Positions 7,816-17,239 of a stretch of 64,000 nucleotides of DNA are shown here, piece by piece. A program made the position numbers and the translations under genes. The notes under the pieces are model-generated. The model had not been told where the DNA came from. It saw only the letters and a program-made list of their open reading frames with translations, and did not search any database. The stretch covers positions 1 through 64,000 of the forward strand of contig CAXTBC010000008.1 in the NCBI GenBank assembly GCA_964242595.1, written 5' to 3'. The stretch comes from BOG-908 sp964242595 (lineage in GTDB: Bacteria > Pseudomonadota > Alphaproteobacteria > Acetobacterales > Acetobacteraceae). Position 1 is the stretch's first letter; each line of letters starts with the position of its first letter.

Positions 7816-8277
7816 TTACGCCCCTGCCGCCGCCAGCACCTCGCTTGCATGCCCCTCCACCTTAACCTTTGGCCAAGCCCGAGCAATCCGCCCGTCCATC
7901 CCCACCAGGAACGTCGCACGCTCCAGGCCCATGTATTTCCGCCCGTACATGGATTTCTCCACCCACACGCCATACGCCTCGCTCAGCGCGCCCGCCTCGT
8001 CGGAGGCCAGCGGGAACGCCAGGCCGTATTTCTCGGCGAACTTGTCCAGCACCCTGACGGGATCACGCGAGACGCCGATCACCTCTAGGCCGTGGCCGCC
8101 GAAATCCGGCAGCGCCGCCTGGAACGCGCAGGCCTCCTTCGTGCAGCCGGAGGTGTCGGCTTTCGGGTAGAAATACAGCACGTAAGGCTTGCCGGCCAAC
8201 GCCACGCTGCTGGCCGTGCGCCCGCCGCTTGCGGGCAGTTCGAAGTCCGGGGCGGCGTCGCCCACGCTCAGGCTCAT
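7816..8277 (-). CDS. bcp: Bacterioferritin comigratory protein (thiol peroxidase)
   Basis: A peroxiredoxin of the BCP/PrxQ class that reduces hydroperoxides using thioredoxin. Of 153 residues, C45 (DTSGCT) is the peroxidatic cysteine and C50 (KEAC) the likely resolving cysteine, giving the atypical 2-Cys pair five residues apart. YVLYFYPKADTSGC is the family signature. The ATG at 8277 is separated by one nucleotide from the glnE stop (TGA-C-ATG), so translation is probably coupled to glnE. Confidence 0.95.
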   Translation of the reverse strand: MSLSVGDAAPDFELPASGGRTASSVALAGKPYVLYFYPKADTSGCTKEACAFQAALPDFGGHGLEVIGVSRDPVRVLDKFAEKYGLAFPLASDEAGALSEAYGVWVEKSMYGRKYMGLERATFLVGMDGRIARAWPKVKVEGHASEVLAAAGA

Positions 8278-8278
8278 G

Positions 8279-11059
8279 TCATGGCTCTCCGACGTGCCGG
8301 CGGAACGCGGCACTCACGCCATCTGCCACGCCCTCCACCCGCTCGGCCAGCGTCATCCCCGGTGCGGCCCCCAGCACGCGGTCCAGCGCGCGGTCCAGCC
8401 TCGGGGTCGCGTGACCGGGCAGCACCGCCGGCACCGCGCGGCCCAGCATGATCCGCAGCAGGCCTTGCAGCGCGCGCCAGGCCGCGTCGGCCCGGATCAG
8501 CGCTGCCGCCTCGGGCTGCGGCAGCACGCCGGCGTCGGCCAGCCGGGCCAGTGCCACGCGGGTGACGGGGCTCAGCAGCCTGGGCCGGTCGGCGTGGCGC
8601 AACTGCAGCGACTGGGCGATGAACTCCAATTCCATCAGCCCGCCGCGTCGCAGCTTGACGTCCCACGGCCCCGCCGGCGGCATTTCGGCCAGCAGCCGGC
8701 GACGCATCGCCAGCGTGTCGGCCGGCACCTGGGCGCGGTCGCCCTGCGCCAGCGCGGTGACCAACGCGCTGGCCACCCTGCCGCGCAGCCCGGCCGGACC
8801 CGCCACCACCCGTGCCCGCGTAAGGGCCAGGCGCTCCCACGTCCACGCGCTCTCGGCGTGGTAGCGCTCGAAGGCGGCCAGCGAAACGGCGACCGGCCCT
8901 TTGCCGCCGGACGGGCGCAGCCGCATGTCCACGTCGTACAGCTTGCCGTCGCGGGTGGGCACGGTCAGCGCAGCCACCACCGCCTGGGCGGCCCGGGCGA
9001 AATACTGGCTGGGCGCCAGGCGCGCGGGCCCGCTGCTCAGGGCGTCGCCGTCGGGATGGTCGTACACCAGCATCAGGTCCAGGTCGGAGCCGGCCATCAT
9101 CTCCCGGCTGCCCGCCTTGCCGAGCGCCACCACTGCCAGCCCGCCGCCGCGCAGCCTGCCGTAGCGCCGGGCGTGGTCGGCCAGCACCAGCGGCATCAGC
9201 CGGCCAATCGTCGCCTCGGCCAGCGCGGTCCGCGCGGCGCCGGCCTCGTCCTGGCCAATCCGCCCGTCCAGCTCGGCCACCGCCAGGCGGAACTCCTCGC
9301 CGCGCACGAAGCGGCTTGCGATGCCTAGCGCCTCGTCCAGGGCGCGGGCGTCACGCAACTGCGCCGCCAGGGAGGCGCGCGGGTCCGGATCGACGTCCTG
9401 CGGCGAGACCAGCCCTTCCAGCGCCGCCGGCACCGCGGCCAAGTGTCCGGCCAGCCAGGGCGCGGCGCCCAGCACGTCACCCAGCCGCTCCAGCAGGGCC
9501 GGGTTGTGGCCGAGCATGGAGAAGATCTGCACGCCTTCGGGCAGGCGGTGAACGAACTCGTCCAGCCTGGCCCAGGCGGCTTCCGGGTCGGGCTGCCGGT
9601 CCATGACGCCGGCGAGCGCGGGCGTGAGGTCGGCCAGCAGTGCCCGGGCCCGGTCGGTGCGCAGCGCCCGCGGCCGCCCGGCCAGCCATGCCTGCACCGC
9701 GGCCGCCCCCGGGCCGGCGAGCACCGGCGATGCCGCCCGCGGCCGCCCGGCCATGTCCGGCGGGGCGCCCGGCTGTTCGAGCAGGCCGGTGAAGGCGCGC
9801 CGCACGTCAGCCATGGGGCCCAGAAGCCCGGCGGCCAGCGCCGGCGCGCCCGCTTCACCCATGAAAAGCGCAAAGCGTTCCAAGCCCTCCGGCGTATCCG
9901 GCAGGCTGTGGGTCTGGCGGTCGTCGACCATCTGCAGCCGGTGCTCGGTGCGGCGCAGCTTGCCATAAGCGGCCGAGAGCCCTGCCACAGTCGCGCCGGG
10001 TAGGTGGCCGGCCACACCCAGTGCCGCCAGCGCGTCCAGCGTGGCCGGCTGGCGCAGCCCCGGGTTGCGGCCGCCCCAAACTAGCTGCAGCGTCTGCGCG
10101 CAGAACTCGACCTCGCGTATGCCGCCATGGCCGCGCTTCAGGTCGTGGCCCAGCAGCCGGATCTCGGGCGGCCCGTTGCCGGCCAGCGCCGCCCCGCTGT
10201 GGCCGTCCATGCGCTGCTTCATCGCGCGTATGTCGGCGATGGCGGCGAAATCCAGGTGGCGGCGCCAGACGAAAGGGCGGATGGCCTCCAGGAAACGCCG
10301 ACCCAGCGCCATGTCGCCTGCCACCGGCCGCGCCTTGATCATCGCGGCGCGCTCCCATGTCTGCGCGGCACCCTCGTAATAGGCCAGGGCGGTGGGCAGC
10401 GAGATGGCCGGCGGGGTTGAGCCTGGATCGGGGCGCAGGCGCAAATCCGTGCGGAACACGTAGCCGTCGGCGTCGCGGGCCTGCATGAGGGCGACAAGGT
10501 CGCGGGTCAGCCGGGCGAAGATGGCGCCCAGCGCCTCGGCGTTATAGGCATGGGGTTCGGGGTCGTAGAGCAGGATGAGGTCGACATCGCTGGAAAAGTT
10601 GAGCTCCCGCGCGCCGAGCTTGCCCATGGCCAGCACGGTAAAGCCGGAGCCGCGCGCCGGGGCCGCCGGGTGCGGCAGGCGCAGCTCGCCGCGGTCGTGG
10701 GCGGCCCGCAGCAGGTGCGCCACCAGAATCCGCAACGCGCCGTCGGCCAGGTCCGACAGGGCGCCGGTCACCTGAGCCAACGACCACGCGCCGCCGATGT
10801 CGGCGAGTGCCGTGGCCAGCGCCACCCGGCGCTTGGCCGTGCGCAGCAGCGCGCTGGTGGGCGCGCGCGCCAGCGTGGGCGCCACGGCGGTCAGCGTGCC
10901 CAGCGCCAGGTCGCACACGGCGTCGGGCCCGCTGACCTCGATGGCGCGCAGCGTCGCGGCCTCGCGCGCGGCCAGGGCAGACAAATAGGGTGCGGCGGAG
11001 AGATCGGGCAGGTGCAGCGTCCGGCGCTCCTGAGGATGCAAGGCGGCCCCGTTCTGCAC
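8279..11059 (-). CDS. glnE: Bifunctional glutamine synthetase adenylyltransferase/adenylyl-removing enzyme
   Basis: Adds and removes AMP on glutamine synthetase in response to PII, setting ammonia assimilation. The 926-residue protein shows two nucleotidyltransferase domains, with SSDVDLILLYDP near 155-167 (adenylyl-removing) and GSDLDLMLVYDH near 655 (adenylylating), each with the paired aspartates, and the LGHDLKRGHGGIREVEF segment of the first half. The start is a GTG at 11059 without a clear Shine-Dalgarno; no later start keeps the N-terminus, so it is accepted with reserve. Divergent from the AsmA-like gene. Pairing with bcp is unusual in function but very tight in sequence. Confidence 0.95.
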   Translation of the reverse strand: MQNGAALHPQERRTLHLPDLSAAPYLSALAAREAATLRAIEVSGPDAVCDLALGTLTAVAPTLARAPTSALLRTAKRRVALATALADIGGAWSLAQVTGALSDLADGALRILVAHLLRAAHDRGELRLPHPAAPARGSGFTVLAMGKLGARELNFSSDVDLILLYDPEPHAYNAEALGAIFARLTRDLVALMQARDADGYVFRTDLRLRPDPGSTPPAISLPTALAYYEGAAQTWERAAMIKARPVAGDMALGRRFLEAIRPFVWRRHLDFAAIADIRAMKQRMDGHSGAALAGNGPPEIRLLGHDLKRGHGGIREVEFCAQTLQLVWGGRNPGLRQPATLDALAALGVAGHLPGATVAGLSAAYGKLRRTEHRLQMVDDRQTHSLPDTPEGLERFALFMGEAGAPALAAGLLGPMADVRRAFTGLLEQPGAPPDMAGRPRAASPVLAGPGAAAVQAWLAGRPRALRTDRARALLADLTPALAGVMDRQPDPEAAWARLDEFVHRLPEGVQIFSMLGHNPALLERLGDVLGAAPWLAGHLAAVPAALEGLVSPQDVDPDPRASLAAQLRDARALDEALGIASRFVRGEEFRLAVAELDGRIGQDEAGAARTALAEATIGRLMPLVLADHARRYGRLRGGGLAVVALGKAGSREMMAGSDLDLMLVYDHPDGDALSSGPARLAPSQYFARAAQAVVAALTVPTRDGKLYDVDMRLRPSGGKGPVAVSLAAFERYHAESAWTWERLALTRARVVAGPAGLRGRVASALVTALAQGDRAQVPADTLAMRRRLLAEMPPAGPWDVKLRRGGLMELEFIAQSLQLRHADRPRLLSPVTRVALARLADAGVLPQPEAAALIRADAAWRALQGLLRIMLGRAVPAVLPGHATPRLDRALDRVLGAAPGMTLAERVEGVADGVSAAFRRHVGEP

Positions 11060-11094
11060 CGCCGGACCGCAAGCTGTCTCGCGGCAAGCCCCGC

Positions 11095-14000
11095 GTGAGG
11101 CTGGTCTCGCGCATCCTGCTCGTGCTGGCGAAGGTGACGCTCGGCATCCTGGCCCTGGCCGCCCTGGCCGTCTGCGCGCTGGTCTGGCGGCTCGGCGAGG
11201 GGCCGGTTGACATCACACCTTTTTTGCGGCGCGAGCACGCCCGCCTGCAGCCGCCCGGGGCCAGCCTGTCCGTCGGCCACGCCACGCTGGCCTTGGGCAA
11301 GGCCGGCACCGGCCGTCAGCTCGATCTCGAGGTGCGAGACGTCGCGGCGGCCAAGGCGGACGGCAGCGCGTCGGCCAAGGTGGGCCGCATCGGCGTCTCG
11401 CTGTCCGTCCCCCAGCTGCTGCTCGGCCGGCTCGCGCCTCGGAGCATCACGCTGGACGACGCGGATGTGGAACTGCACGCCACGACGGCGGTCACCCTGC
11501 GCCGCGGCCTGACCGGCACGGCCAGCGGGGAAGCGCCGCCCTGGCTGCAACAGCTGCAGCGCGTGCGGGTGCACGGCCTGCTTATGACCATCCACGGCTT
11601 GCAGCCGGGCCTGGACGGCCTGGCCACGCGGGCCGAGGCGGACCTGCACCGGCTGCCCGGCGGTGGCCTGGCCGGCGCCGCCACGCTGCAGCTGCAAGCC
11701 GGCGCCACACAGGCCATCCTGGACGTCCAGGCGGCCGAGCACGACGGCACCACGCAGGTCACCGCGACCAGCAGCCCCGTCTCGCCCGCCGCGCTGGCCG
11801 GGCTGGCACCTGAACTGGCAGGGCTCGCCGCGCTGGACGTACCGCTGCGCCTGGCCCTGCAGGCTAGCGTCAAGGCCAATCTCGCGCTGGGTTCGGCGCG
11901 GCTGGACGTCACCGGCAGCCCGGGTACGCTGCACGCCGGACGCGGCAGCGTGGCGCTGACCAGCCTGGCCGCCACCCTCACCGCCACGCCGGCCGGGCTG
12001 CGGCTAGAGGCCTTCCGGGCCGCGCTGGCACCAGCCGGGCCGCACGGCCCGCCGCCGGTGATCACCGGCACCGCCTCGGCCACCCGCGCTGCCGGCCGCA
12101 TCCACGCCGTCTTCGGCGTGGCCGTCGACAACGTGGCCTTCGCCGACCTGCCGCGCTACTGGCCGGAAGGCACCGGCGGCGGCGCCAGGAGCTGGCTCGT
12201 GCAGAACGTGACCGCAGGCCACGCGCATGACGGCCAGGTCGCCGGCAGCCTGGACGCACCGGCCGACCTGTCCGACGCCACGTTGACCACCCTCTCCGGC
12301 GGCATGCTGGCCGACGACGTGTCGCTGACCTGGCTACGCCCGATCCCTGGCCTCACCCACGCCCGCGCCCGCGTCGTGCTGGAGGGACCGGACTCGCTGA
12401 CCGTGACGATGGACCGCGGCGGCCAGAACAACCTGGTGCTCGCCCCCGGCTCGTCCATCCGCATCACCGGGCTGCAGGACCGCGACCAGTTCGGCGACAT
12501 CGCTGTGGGCTTGTCCGGCGCGCTGCCGGACGCGCTCGGCCTGCTGAACCACCCGCGCCTGCACCTGCTGGACCGCAGCGGCATCCAGGTGGTGGGCGCC
12601 GCCGGCATGGTGACCGCCCGCATAACCATACGTGTTCCGTTGGTAGACAGGGTGACGATGGACCAGATCGCCATAGGCGCAAACGCCACGCTGTCCGGCG
12701 TGCACCTGGGCCGCATCGCCGCCGGGCGGGACCTGGATGACGGCAACCTGCGGTTGAAGGTCACCGGCGACGGGCTGCAGGCGGCCGGCACCGGCGCCGT
12801 GTCCGGTATTCCCGCCCGCCTGTCGCTGAACATGGATTTTCGCAACGGCGGTCCGGACCAGGTTCTGCAGCACGTGACCGCCGTGGGCACCGCATCAGTA
12901 GCCCAGCTCCGGCGGGCCGGCCTGCCGGGAGCAGCCTTGAAGGTAATCACCGCCGGCCAGGCCGGGCTGAGCGTGGACTATGCCGGCCTGCGCAGCGGCA
13001 CGGCGCTGCTGCAGATCGACACCAACCTGGGCCAGGCTGCGCTCAAGACGCCGCTCGGATGGTCGAAGGCAGCCGGCCAGCCGGCCACGCTCGGCGGGCA
13101 GGTGACGCTGGATCACGGCAGGCTGGCCGCCGTGGACCACCTGCACGCCGATGGGCCGGGCCTGGCCATCGTCAGCCACACGCAGATCGTCGGTCCGGCG
13201 CGCGCCTTGCTGCTCGACAGGCTGGAGATCGGCGGCACGCGCGCCACCGGCCGGATCGGCTTCCCCGCCACCCCGGGCGCCCCGGTAAGCCTCGCTCTGT
13301 CGGGCCCGGCGCTCGACCTGTCCTCGGCGCTGGACGCACCGTCACCGCCCGCCCCGGCAACGCCGCCGTCCGAGCCGGCACCGGAGGCGCGCGGTCAGGC
13401 CTGGGCGGCCACCCTGGCGTTCGGCGCAGTGACGCTCTCCCGCGGCAAAACCCTGGCGCCGTTCGACCTGGACGCTGCCGATGACGGCCTGCGCATCCTG
13501 CACGCCCATGTCCGCGCCGGTTCGCAAGGCGAACTGGCCGTCGACGTCACACCCGAACCCGGCGGCCGCAGCCTGGCCCTGTCCGCCGCCGATGCCGGCG
13601 CCGCCCTGCACGCGCTGGGGGTGGCCGACAACCTGGCCGGCGGCAAGCTGGTGCTGGACGGGCGCTACGACGACACCAAGCCCGGCGCCCCGCTCGCCGG
13701 CACCGCCACCCTCACCGGCTTCAACCTGCGCAACGCGCCGGCGATCGGCCGCCTGCTGCAGGAGATGACGCTGTACGGCGTGGCCGACGTGCTGCACGGC
13801 CCCGGGTTGCACTTCTCCAAGATGGTGGCCCCGTTCAGCTGGCACGACGGCGTGCTGGACCTGGCCAACGCGCGCGCCTTTTCCAACTCGCTGGGCATCA
13901 CCGCGCAGGGCGAGCTGGACCTGCGCCACCGGACGGCCGACATCACCGGCACCGTGGTGCCGGCCTACTTCTTCAATCAGTTGCTGGGCGACCTGCCGCT

Positions 14001-14169
14001 GGTGGGCCGGGTGTTCTCACCGGAGAAGGGCGGCGGGGTGTTTGCCGCGCGCTACTCCGTGCACGGACCGTTCGCGGCACCGAAAGTCGGGGTGAACCCG
14101 CTATCGGCGCTGACACCTGGGTTCCTGCGGGAGGGGTTCGGGTTGTTCACGCCGCGGCAGGCGAAGTAA
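11095..14169 (+). CDS. AsmA/YhdP-like (DUF3971) envelope protein
   Basis: About 1024 residues: one N-terminal membrane anchor (ILLVLAKVTLGILALAALA) followed by long beta-rich repeats, ending with the AsmA-type C-terminal region (GTATLTGFNLRNAP, FSWHDGVLDLANARAFSNS, YFFNQLLGDLPLVGRVF). Proteins of this class are thought to form bridges moving phospholipid between the two membranes. The start is uncertain: GTG 11095 directly precedes the anchor, while an in-frame GTG at 10990 would overlap glnE by 70 bp. The gene faces away from glnE and ends before an AT-rich gap. Confidence 0.82.
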   Translation: MRLVSRILLVLAKVTLGILALAALAVCALVWRLGEGPVDITPFLRREHARLQPPGASLSVGHATLALGKAGTGRQLDLEVRDVAAAKADGSASAKVGRIGVSLSVPQLLLGRLAPRSITLDDADVELHATTAVTLRRGLTGTASGEAPPWLQQLQRVRVHGLLMTIHGLQPGLDGLATRAEADLHRLPGGGLAGAATLQLQAGATQAILDVQAAEHDGTTQVTATSSPVSPAALAGLAPELAGLAALDVPLRLALQASVKANLALGSARLDVTGSPGTLHAGRGSVALTSLAATLTATPAGLRLEAFRAALAPAGPHGPPPVITGTASATRAAGRIHAVFGVAVDNVAFADLPRYWPEGTGGGARSWLVQNVTAGHAHDGQVAGSLDAPADLSDATLTTLSGGMLADDVSLTWLRPIPGLTHARARVVLEGPDSLTVTMDRGGQNNLVLAPGSSIRITGLQDRDQFGDIAVGLSGALPDALGLLNHPRLHLLDRSGIQVVGAAGMVTARITIRVPLVDRVTMDQIAIGANATLSGVHLGRIAAGRDLDDGNLRLKVTGDGLQAAGTGAVSGIPARLSLNMDFRNGGPDQVLQHVTAVGTASVAQLRRAGLPGAALKVITAGQAGLSVDYAGLRSGTALLQIDTNLGQAALKTPLGWSKAAGQPATLGGQVTLDHGRLAAVDHLHADGPGLAIVSHTQIVGPARALLLDRLEIGGTRATGRIGFPATPGAPVSLALSGPALDLSSALDAPSPPAPATPPSEPAPEARGQAWAATLAFGAVTLSRGKTLAPFDLDAADDGLRILHAHVRAGSQGELAVDVTPEPGGRSLALSAADAGAALHALGVADNLAGGKLVLDGRYDDTKPGAPLAGTATLTGFNLRNAPAIGRLLQEMTLYGVADVLHGPGLHFSKMVAPFSWHDGVLDLANARAFSNSLGITAQGELDLRHRTADITGTVVPAYFFNQLLGDLPLVGRVFSPEKGGGVFAARYSVHGPFAAPKVGVNPLSALTPGFLREGFGLFTPRQAK

Positions 14170-14186
14170 TGCCGCGGTCTGACTCA

Positions 14187-14240
14187 AGGGGCAAGGATGG
14201 GGCTCGGTCCAACCCCGCTGAGCCTTTAGGCCCTAGAAGG
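14187..14240. repeat. Family B repeat, decayed remnant
   Basis: GGGGCAAGGATGGGGCTCGGTCC and CCCCGCTGAGCC correspond to the ends of a B element, but both palindromes have lost symmetry. It begins about 20 nt after the AsmA-like stop. Confidence 0.5.
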
Positions 14241-14496
14241 TGTTATGTACTTCTGCATTACGTTGATTGTTCGCAACTTACTAAAAAAGACGATAAGCCA
14301 TAAACAGGTCGATAGTCGTCACTGTTGCTGCAGACCCAAAATTGTATATGCAACTTATACGACCAATTACCTCGCAAGCCAATCAAACGGAAATCAGCTT
14401 ACCTAAGACATAACTAAGTGGCTTGCACACCCGACGATGCTGACCGGCAACGTTTCAAGGTATAAACAACGATTCTTCCTAGACAAGAAGTCATTC
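14241..14496. other. AT-rich gap between convergent genes
   Basis: About 256 bp with far lower GC than its surroundings lies between two converging genes, where no promoter is required. No open frame, tRNA, inverted repeat or similarity to the other repeats of the window was recognised. Confidence 0.6.
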
Positions 14497-15825
14497 CTAC
14501 CCGCCCGCCACCACCATCCCGTCTACCCTTACCGTCGGCGCGTCCGTGCCGCGCCGGAACCGCAGGTCGTTGGCGGGTTGTAACGCCATGAACATCTCGC
14601 CCAAATTGCCGGCGATGGTGATCTCGGCCACCGGCTCGGCCAGCGCCCCGTTGCGGATCATGAAGCCGGCGGCGCCGCGGCTGTAGTCGCCGGTCATGCC
14701 GTTCACGCCCATGCCGATCAGCTCCGTCACGTAGATGCCCAGCGCGATGTCGGCCATCAGCTCGGCCGCCGTCGGCTCGCCGGCCGCCATGTAGAGGTTG
14801 GTGGCCGACGGGCCGGGCGGGCCGCCGGTGCCGCGGCTGGCGTGGCCGGTGGTGTGCAGGCCGAGCTGCCGGGCGCTGCGGCCGTCAAGGATCCAGCTCG
14901 CCAGCACGCCGTCCTCCACCAGGGTCAGCGGGCGCGTGGGCACGCCCTCGCCGTCGAACGTGCCGGAGCGGCCGCCGCGCACCCGCAGCGGGTCGTCCTG
15001 CACGTGCACGCCGGGACGGAACAGGCGCTGGCCCATGCGGTCCTTGAGGAAGCTGGTGCCGCGCGCCACCGCGCCGCCGTTGATGGCGCCCGAGAGGTGG
15101 CCTACCAGGCTGTTGGCCACCCGCGGGTCGAACACCACCGGCATCGTGGCGGTCTTCGGCCGCGTGGGGTTCAGACGCGCCACCGCCCGCTCGCCGGCGC
15201 TCTGGCCGATCGCGGCGGGGTCGTCCAGGTCGGCCAGATGCACCGTGCCGTGATGGTCGTAGTCGCGCTGCATGCCGGTGCCCTGACCGGCGATCACGCT
15301 GACGGAATGCGAGTGGCTGCTGCGTACCGTGCTGCCGGCGAACCCGGCCGAGGTGGCCAGGTGGCGTTCGGTGCGGCCGAAGCCGGCGCTGCCGCCCTCC
15401 GAGTTGGCCACGCCCGCCACCGCCAGGGCCGCCGCCTCGGTCGCGTCGGCACGCGCGATCAGCGCCTCGGCGGTCGGCTCGGCCGGGTCCGCCAAGTCCA
15501 GGAACGCGGCGTCGGCGGGCGGCGCCGCCTCGGGCGACAGGTCGGCCAGCGCATCGTCCGGCACCAGGCGCGCCATCGCTACGGCGCGGTCCGCCAGCGT
15601 GGCGAACCGCGCCGGGTCCACGCTGCTGGCCGAGACGATGGCGCTCTTGGCGCCGCAGAACACGCGCAGGCCCAGGTCGCGCGACTCCGAACGCTCCAGC
15701 GTTTCCGTCTGGCCCAGGCGGCGTTCCACGCTGAGCGAGGTGCGGCTGACCAGGACGGCGTCGGCGCGGTCGGCGCCGGCCTTGCGTGCGGAGGCGAGAA
15801 GATTCCGGAGAAGGTCTAGGCTCAT
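14497..15825 (-). CDS. pmbA: PmbA/TldE-type metalloprotease-family protein
   Basis: A 442-residue member of the TldD/PmbA (modulator of gyrase) family, in which TldD-TldE heterodimers process peptides such as microcins and antitoxins. TldE/PmbA subunits lack the catalytic HExxxH of TldD, and none is visible here. Typical segments are GLRVFCGAKSAIVSASS, LIGMGVNGMTGDYSRGAAGFMIRNG and ITIAGNLGEMF. The ATG at 15825 has AGGATG 6 nt upstream; an in-frame TTG at 15843 would merely start at the repeat edge. No tldD is in the window. Confidence 0.9.
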   Translation of the reverse strand: MSLDLLRNLLASARKAGADRADAVLVSRTSLSVERRLGQTETLERSESRDLGLRVFCGAKSAIVSASSVDPARFATLADRAVAMARLVPDDALADLSPEAAPPADAAFLDLADPAEPTAEALIARADATEAAALAVAGVANSEGGSAGFGRTERHLATSAGFAGSTVRSSHSHSVSVIAGQGTGMQRDYDHHGTVHLADLDDPAAIGQSAGERAVARLNPTRPKTATMPVVFDPRVANSLVGHLSGAINGGAVARGTSFLKDRMGQRLFRPGVHVQDDPLRVRGGRSGTFDGEGVPTRPLTLVEDGVLASWILDGRSARQLGLHTTGHASRGTGGPPGPSATNLYMAAGEPTAAELMADIALGIYVTELIGMGVNGMTGDYSRGAAGFMIRNGALAEPVAEITIAGNLGEMFMALQPANDLRFRRGTDAPTVRVDGMVVAGG

Positions 15826-15840
15826 TTGAAACATCCTAAG

Positions 15841-15963
15841 CAAGGCCTTCTTTTTTGAAAAAAAGAAGCAAAAAACTTTTGTCCGTTGGGCGCGGCTCTA
15901 TCCGGACACACCCGACAGGGAGCAAAAGCTTTTTGGTTCTTTTTCTCGAAAAAGAACTGCTTT
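15841..15963. repeat. Family A repeat, complete inverted pair
   Basis: Left hairpin GGCCTTCTTTT-TTGA-AAAAAAGAAGC, right hairpin GGTTCTTTTTCTCGAAAAAGAAC, with the GACAGGGAGCAAAAGC arm between. It separates the M16 protease stop (15971) from the pmbA start on the same strand, and could end M16 transcripts or block read-through from pmbA. Confidence 0.9.
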
Positions 15964-15970
15964 CTTTCTG

Positions 15971-17239
15971 TTAAGCCGCCAACCGCAACGTAATATCCGA
16001 CAGGCTAGGTACGCTCTCCGCCGGCCCCATCGCCGCGAGCGTCGGCGTGCCGCGAAAGATCCGGCGCGCCGCACGCGTGATGTCGCCCACCGTCACCGCC
16101 TCCAGCTTGGCCACCGTCTCGGCCGCCGGGATGATGCGCCCGAAGATCTGCATCTGCCGCGAGAGCTGCTCGCAGCGGCTGCCGGTGCTCTCCATGCTCA
16201 TCAGCAGGCTGGCCTTCACCTGCGCCTTGGCGCGGCGCAGCTCCGCCTCGTTGGCGTCCACCTGCACGCGCGCCAGCTCGCCCAGCGTGGCCGGGACCAG
16301 CTCGGCCGCCTCCGCCTCGCCGGTGCCGGCGTAGATGCCGAACAGCCCGGTCTCCATGAACGGGGCGGCGAACGAGTAGACCGAGTACACCAGCCCGCGC
16401 TTCTCGCGGATCTCCTGGAACAGGCGGGACGACATGCCGCCGCCCAGCAGGCCGGAGAGCAGCAGCACGGGGTAGTAGTCCGGGTCCGCGTAGCTGACGC
16501 CGGGGAAGCCCAGCACGATGTGCACCTGGTCCAGGTCGCGCGACTCGCGGAACTCGCCGCCGGCGTAGTGGCCGGGCACCAGTGGCGGCGGCATCTCGGC
16601 GGGCAGGTCGGCGAAGTGGCGGGCCACCAGGTCTACCACGCGGCCGTGCTCCAGCGCGCCGGCCGCCGCCACCACCACGTTGCCGGCAGCGTAATGCGCG
16701 CGCATGTAGCCGGCGATCTGGTCGCGCGTCATGCCCCGGATGATCTCCTCGGTGCCCAGCACCGGCCGCCCCATCGGCTGGCCGGGATAGGCTGTCTCCT
16801 GGAAATGGTCGAAGATGATGTCGTCCGGCGTGTCGTTCGCCTGGCCGATCTCCTGCAGGATCACGCCGCGCTCGCGCTCCACCTCCTCGGGGGCGAAGGT
16901 GGAGTGGGTCAGGATGTCGCCGATGATGTCGGCGCCCAAATCCAGGTCCTCCTTCAACATCTTCACGTAGTACGCGGTCTGCTCGCGCGCGGTGTAGGCG
17001 TTGATGTGCCCGCCCACGTTCTCCACCGCCTCGGCGATCTCGGCGGCGGTGCGGCGTTCGGTGCCCTTGAAAGCCATGTGCTCGAGAAAGTGGCTGACGC
17101 CGTTCTGCGCCGCCTCCTCGTTGCGCGTGCCGCTGGCCACGTAGGCGCCCAGCGAGATGGTCTCCACGCGGTCCATCCGTTCGGTCACCACCGTCAGGCC
17201 GCTGGGAAGCCGGGTCACTTGGATGGCGTCATCTGTCAT
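15971..17239 (-). CDS. M16 family zinc peptidase
   Basis: A 422-residue pitrilysin/processing-peptidase homologue. It carries the inverted zinc motif H50-F-L-E53-H54 and the third ligand E130 at the canonical 76-residue spacing, so it should be active. The glycine-rich segment GGGMSSRLFQEIREKRGLVYSV of the second half is also present. It is similar in length to the beta subunit of mitochondrial processing peptidase. Its start overlaps the thrC stop by ATGA, an arrangement implying co-translation. Confidence 0.9.
   Translation of the reverse strand: MTDDAIQVTRLPSGLTVVTERMDRVETISLGAYVASGTRNEEAAQNGVSHFLEHMAFKGTERRTAAEIAEAVENVGGHINAYTAREQTAYYVKMLKEDLDLGADIIGDILTHSTFAPEEVERERGVILQEIGQANDTPDDIIFDHFQETAYPGQPMGRPVLGTEEIIRGMTRDQIAGYMRAHYAAGNVVVAAAGALEHGRVVDLVARHFADLPAEMPPPLVPGHYAGGEFRESRDLDQVHIVLGFPGVSYADPDYYPVLLLSGLLGGGMSSRLFQEIREKRGLVYSVYSFAAPFMETGLFGIYAGTGEAEAAELVPATLGELARVQVDANEAELRRAKAQVKASLLMSMESTGSRCEQLSRQMQIFGRIIPAAETVAKLEAVTVGDITRAARRIFRGTPTLAAMGPAESVPSLSDITLRLAA

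Noticed and set aside
15841..15963. Short open frames with FFEKKKQKTF-like tails at family A repeats
   Set aside because: These are translations of the repeat itself, seen in several frames and at many sites, and not genes.
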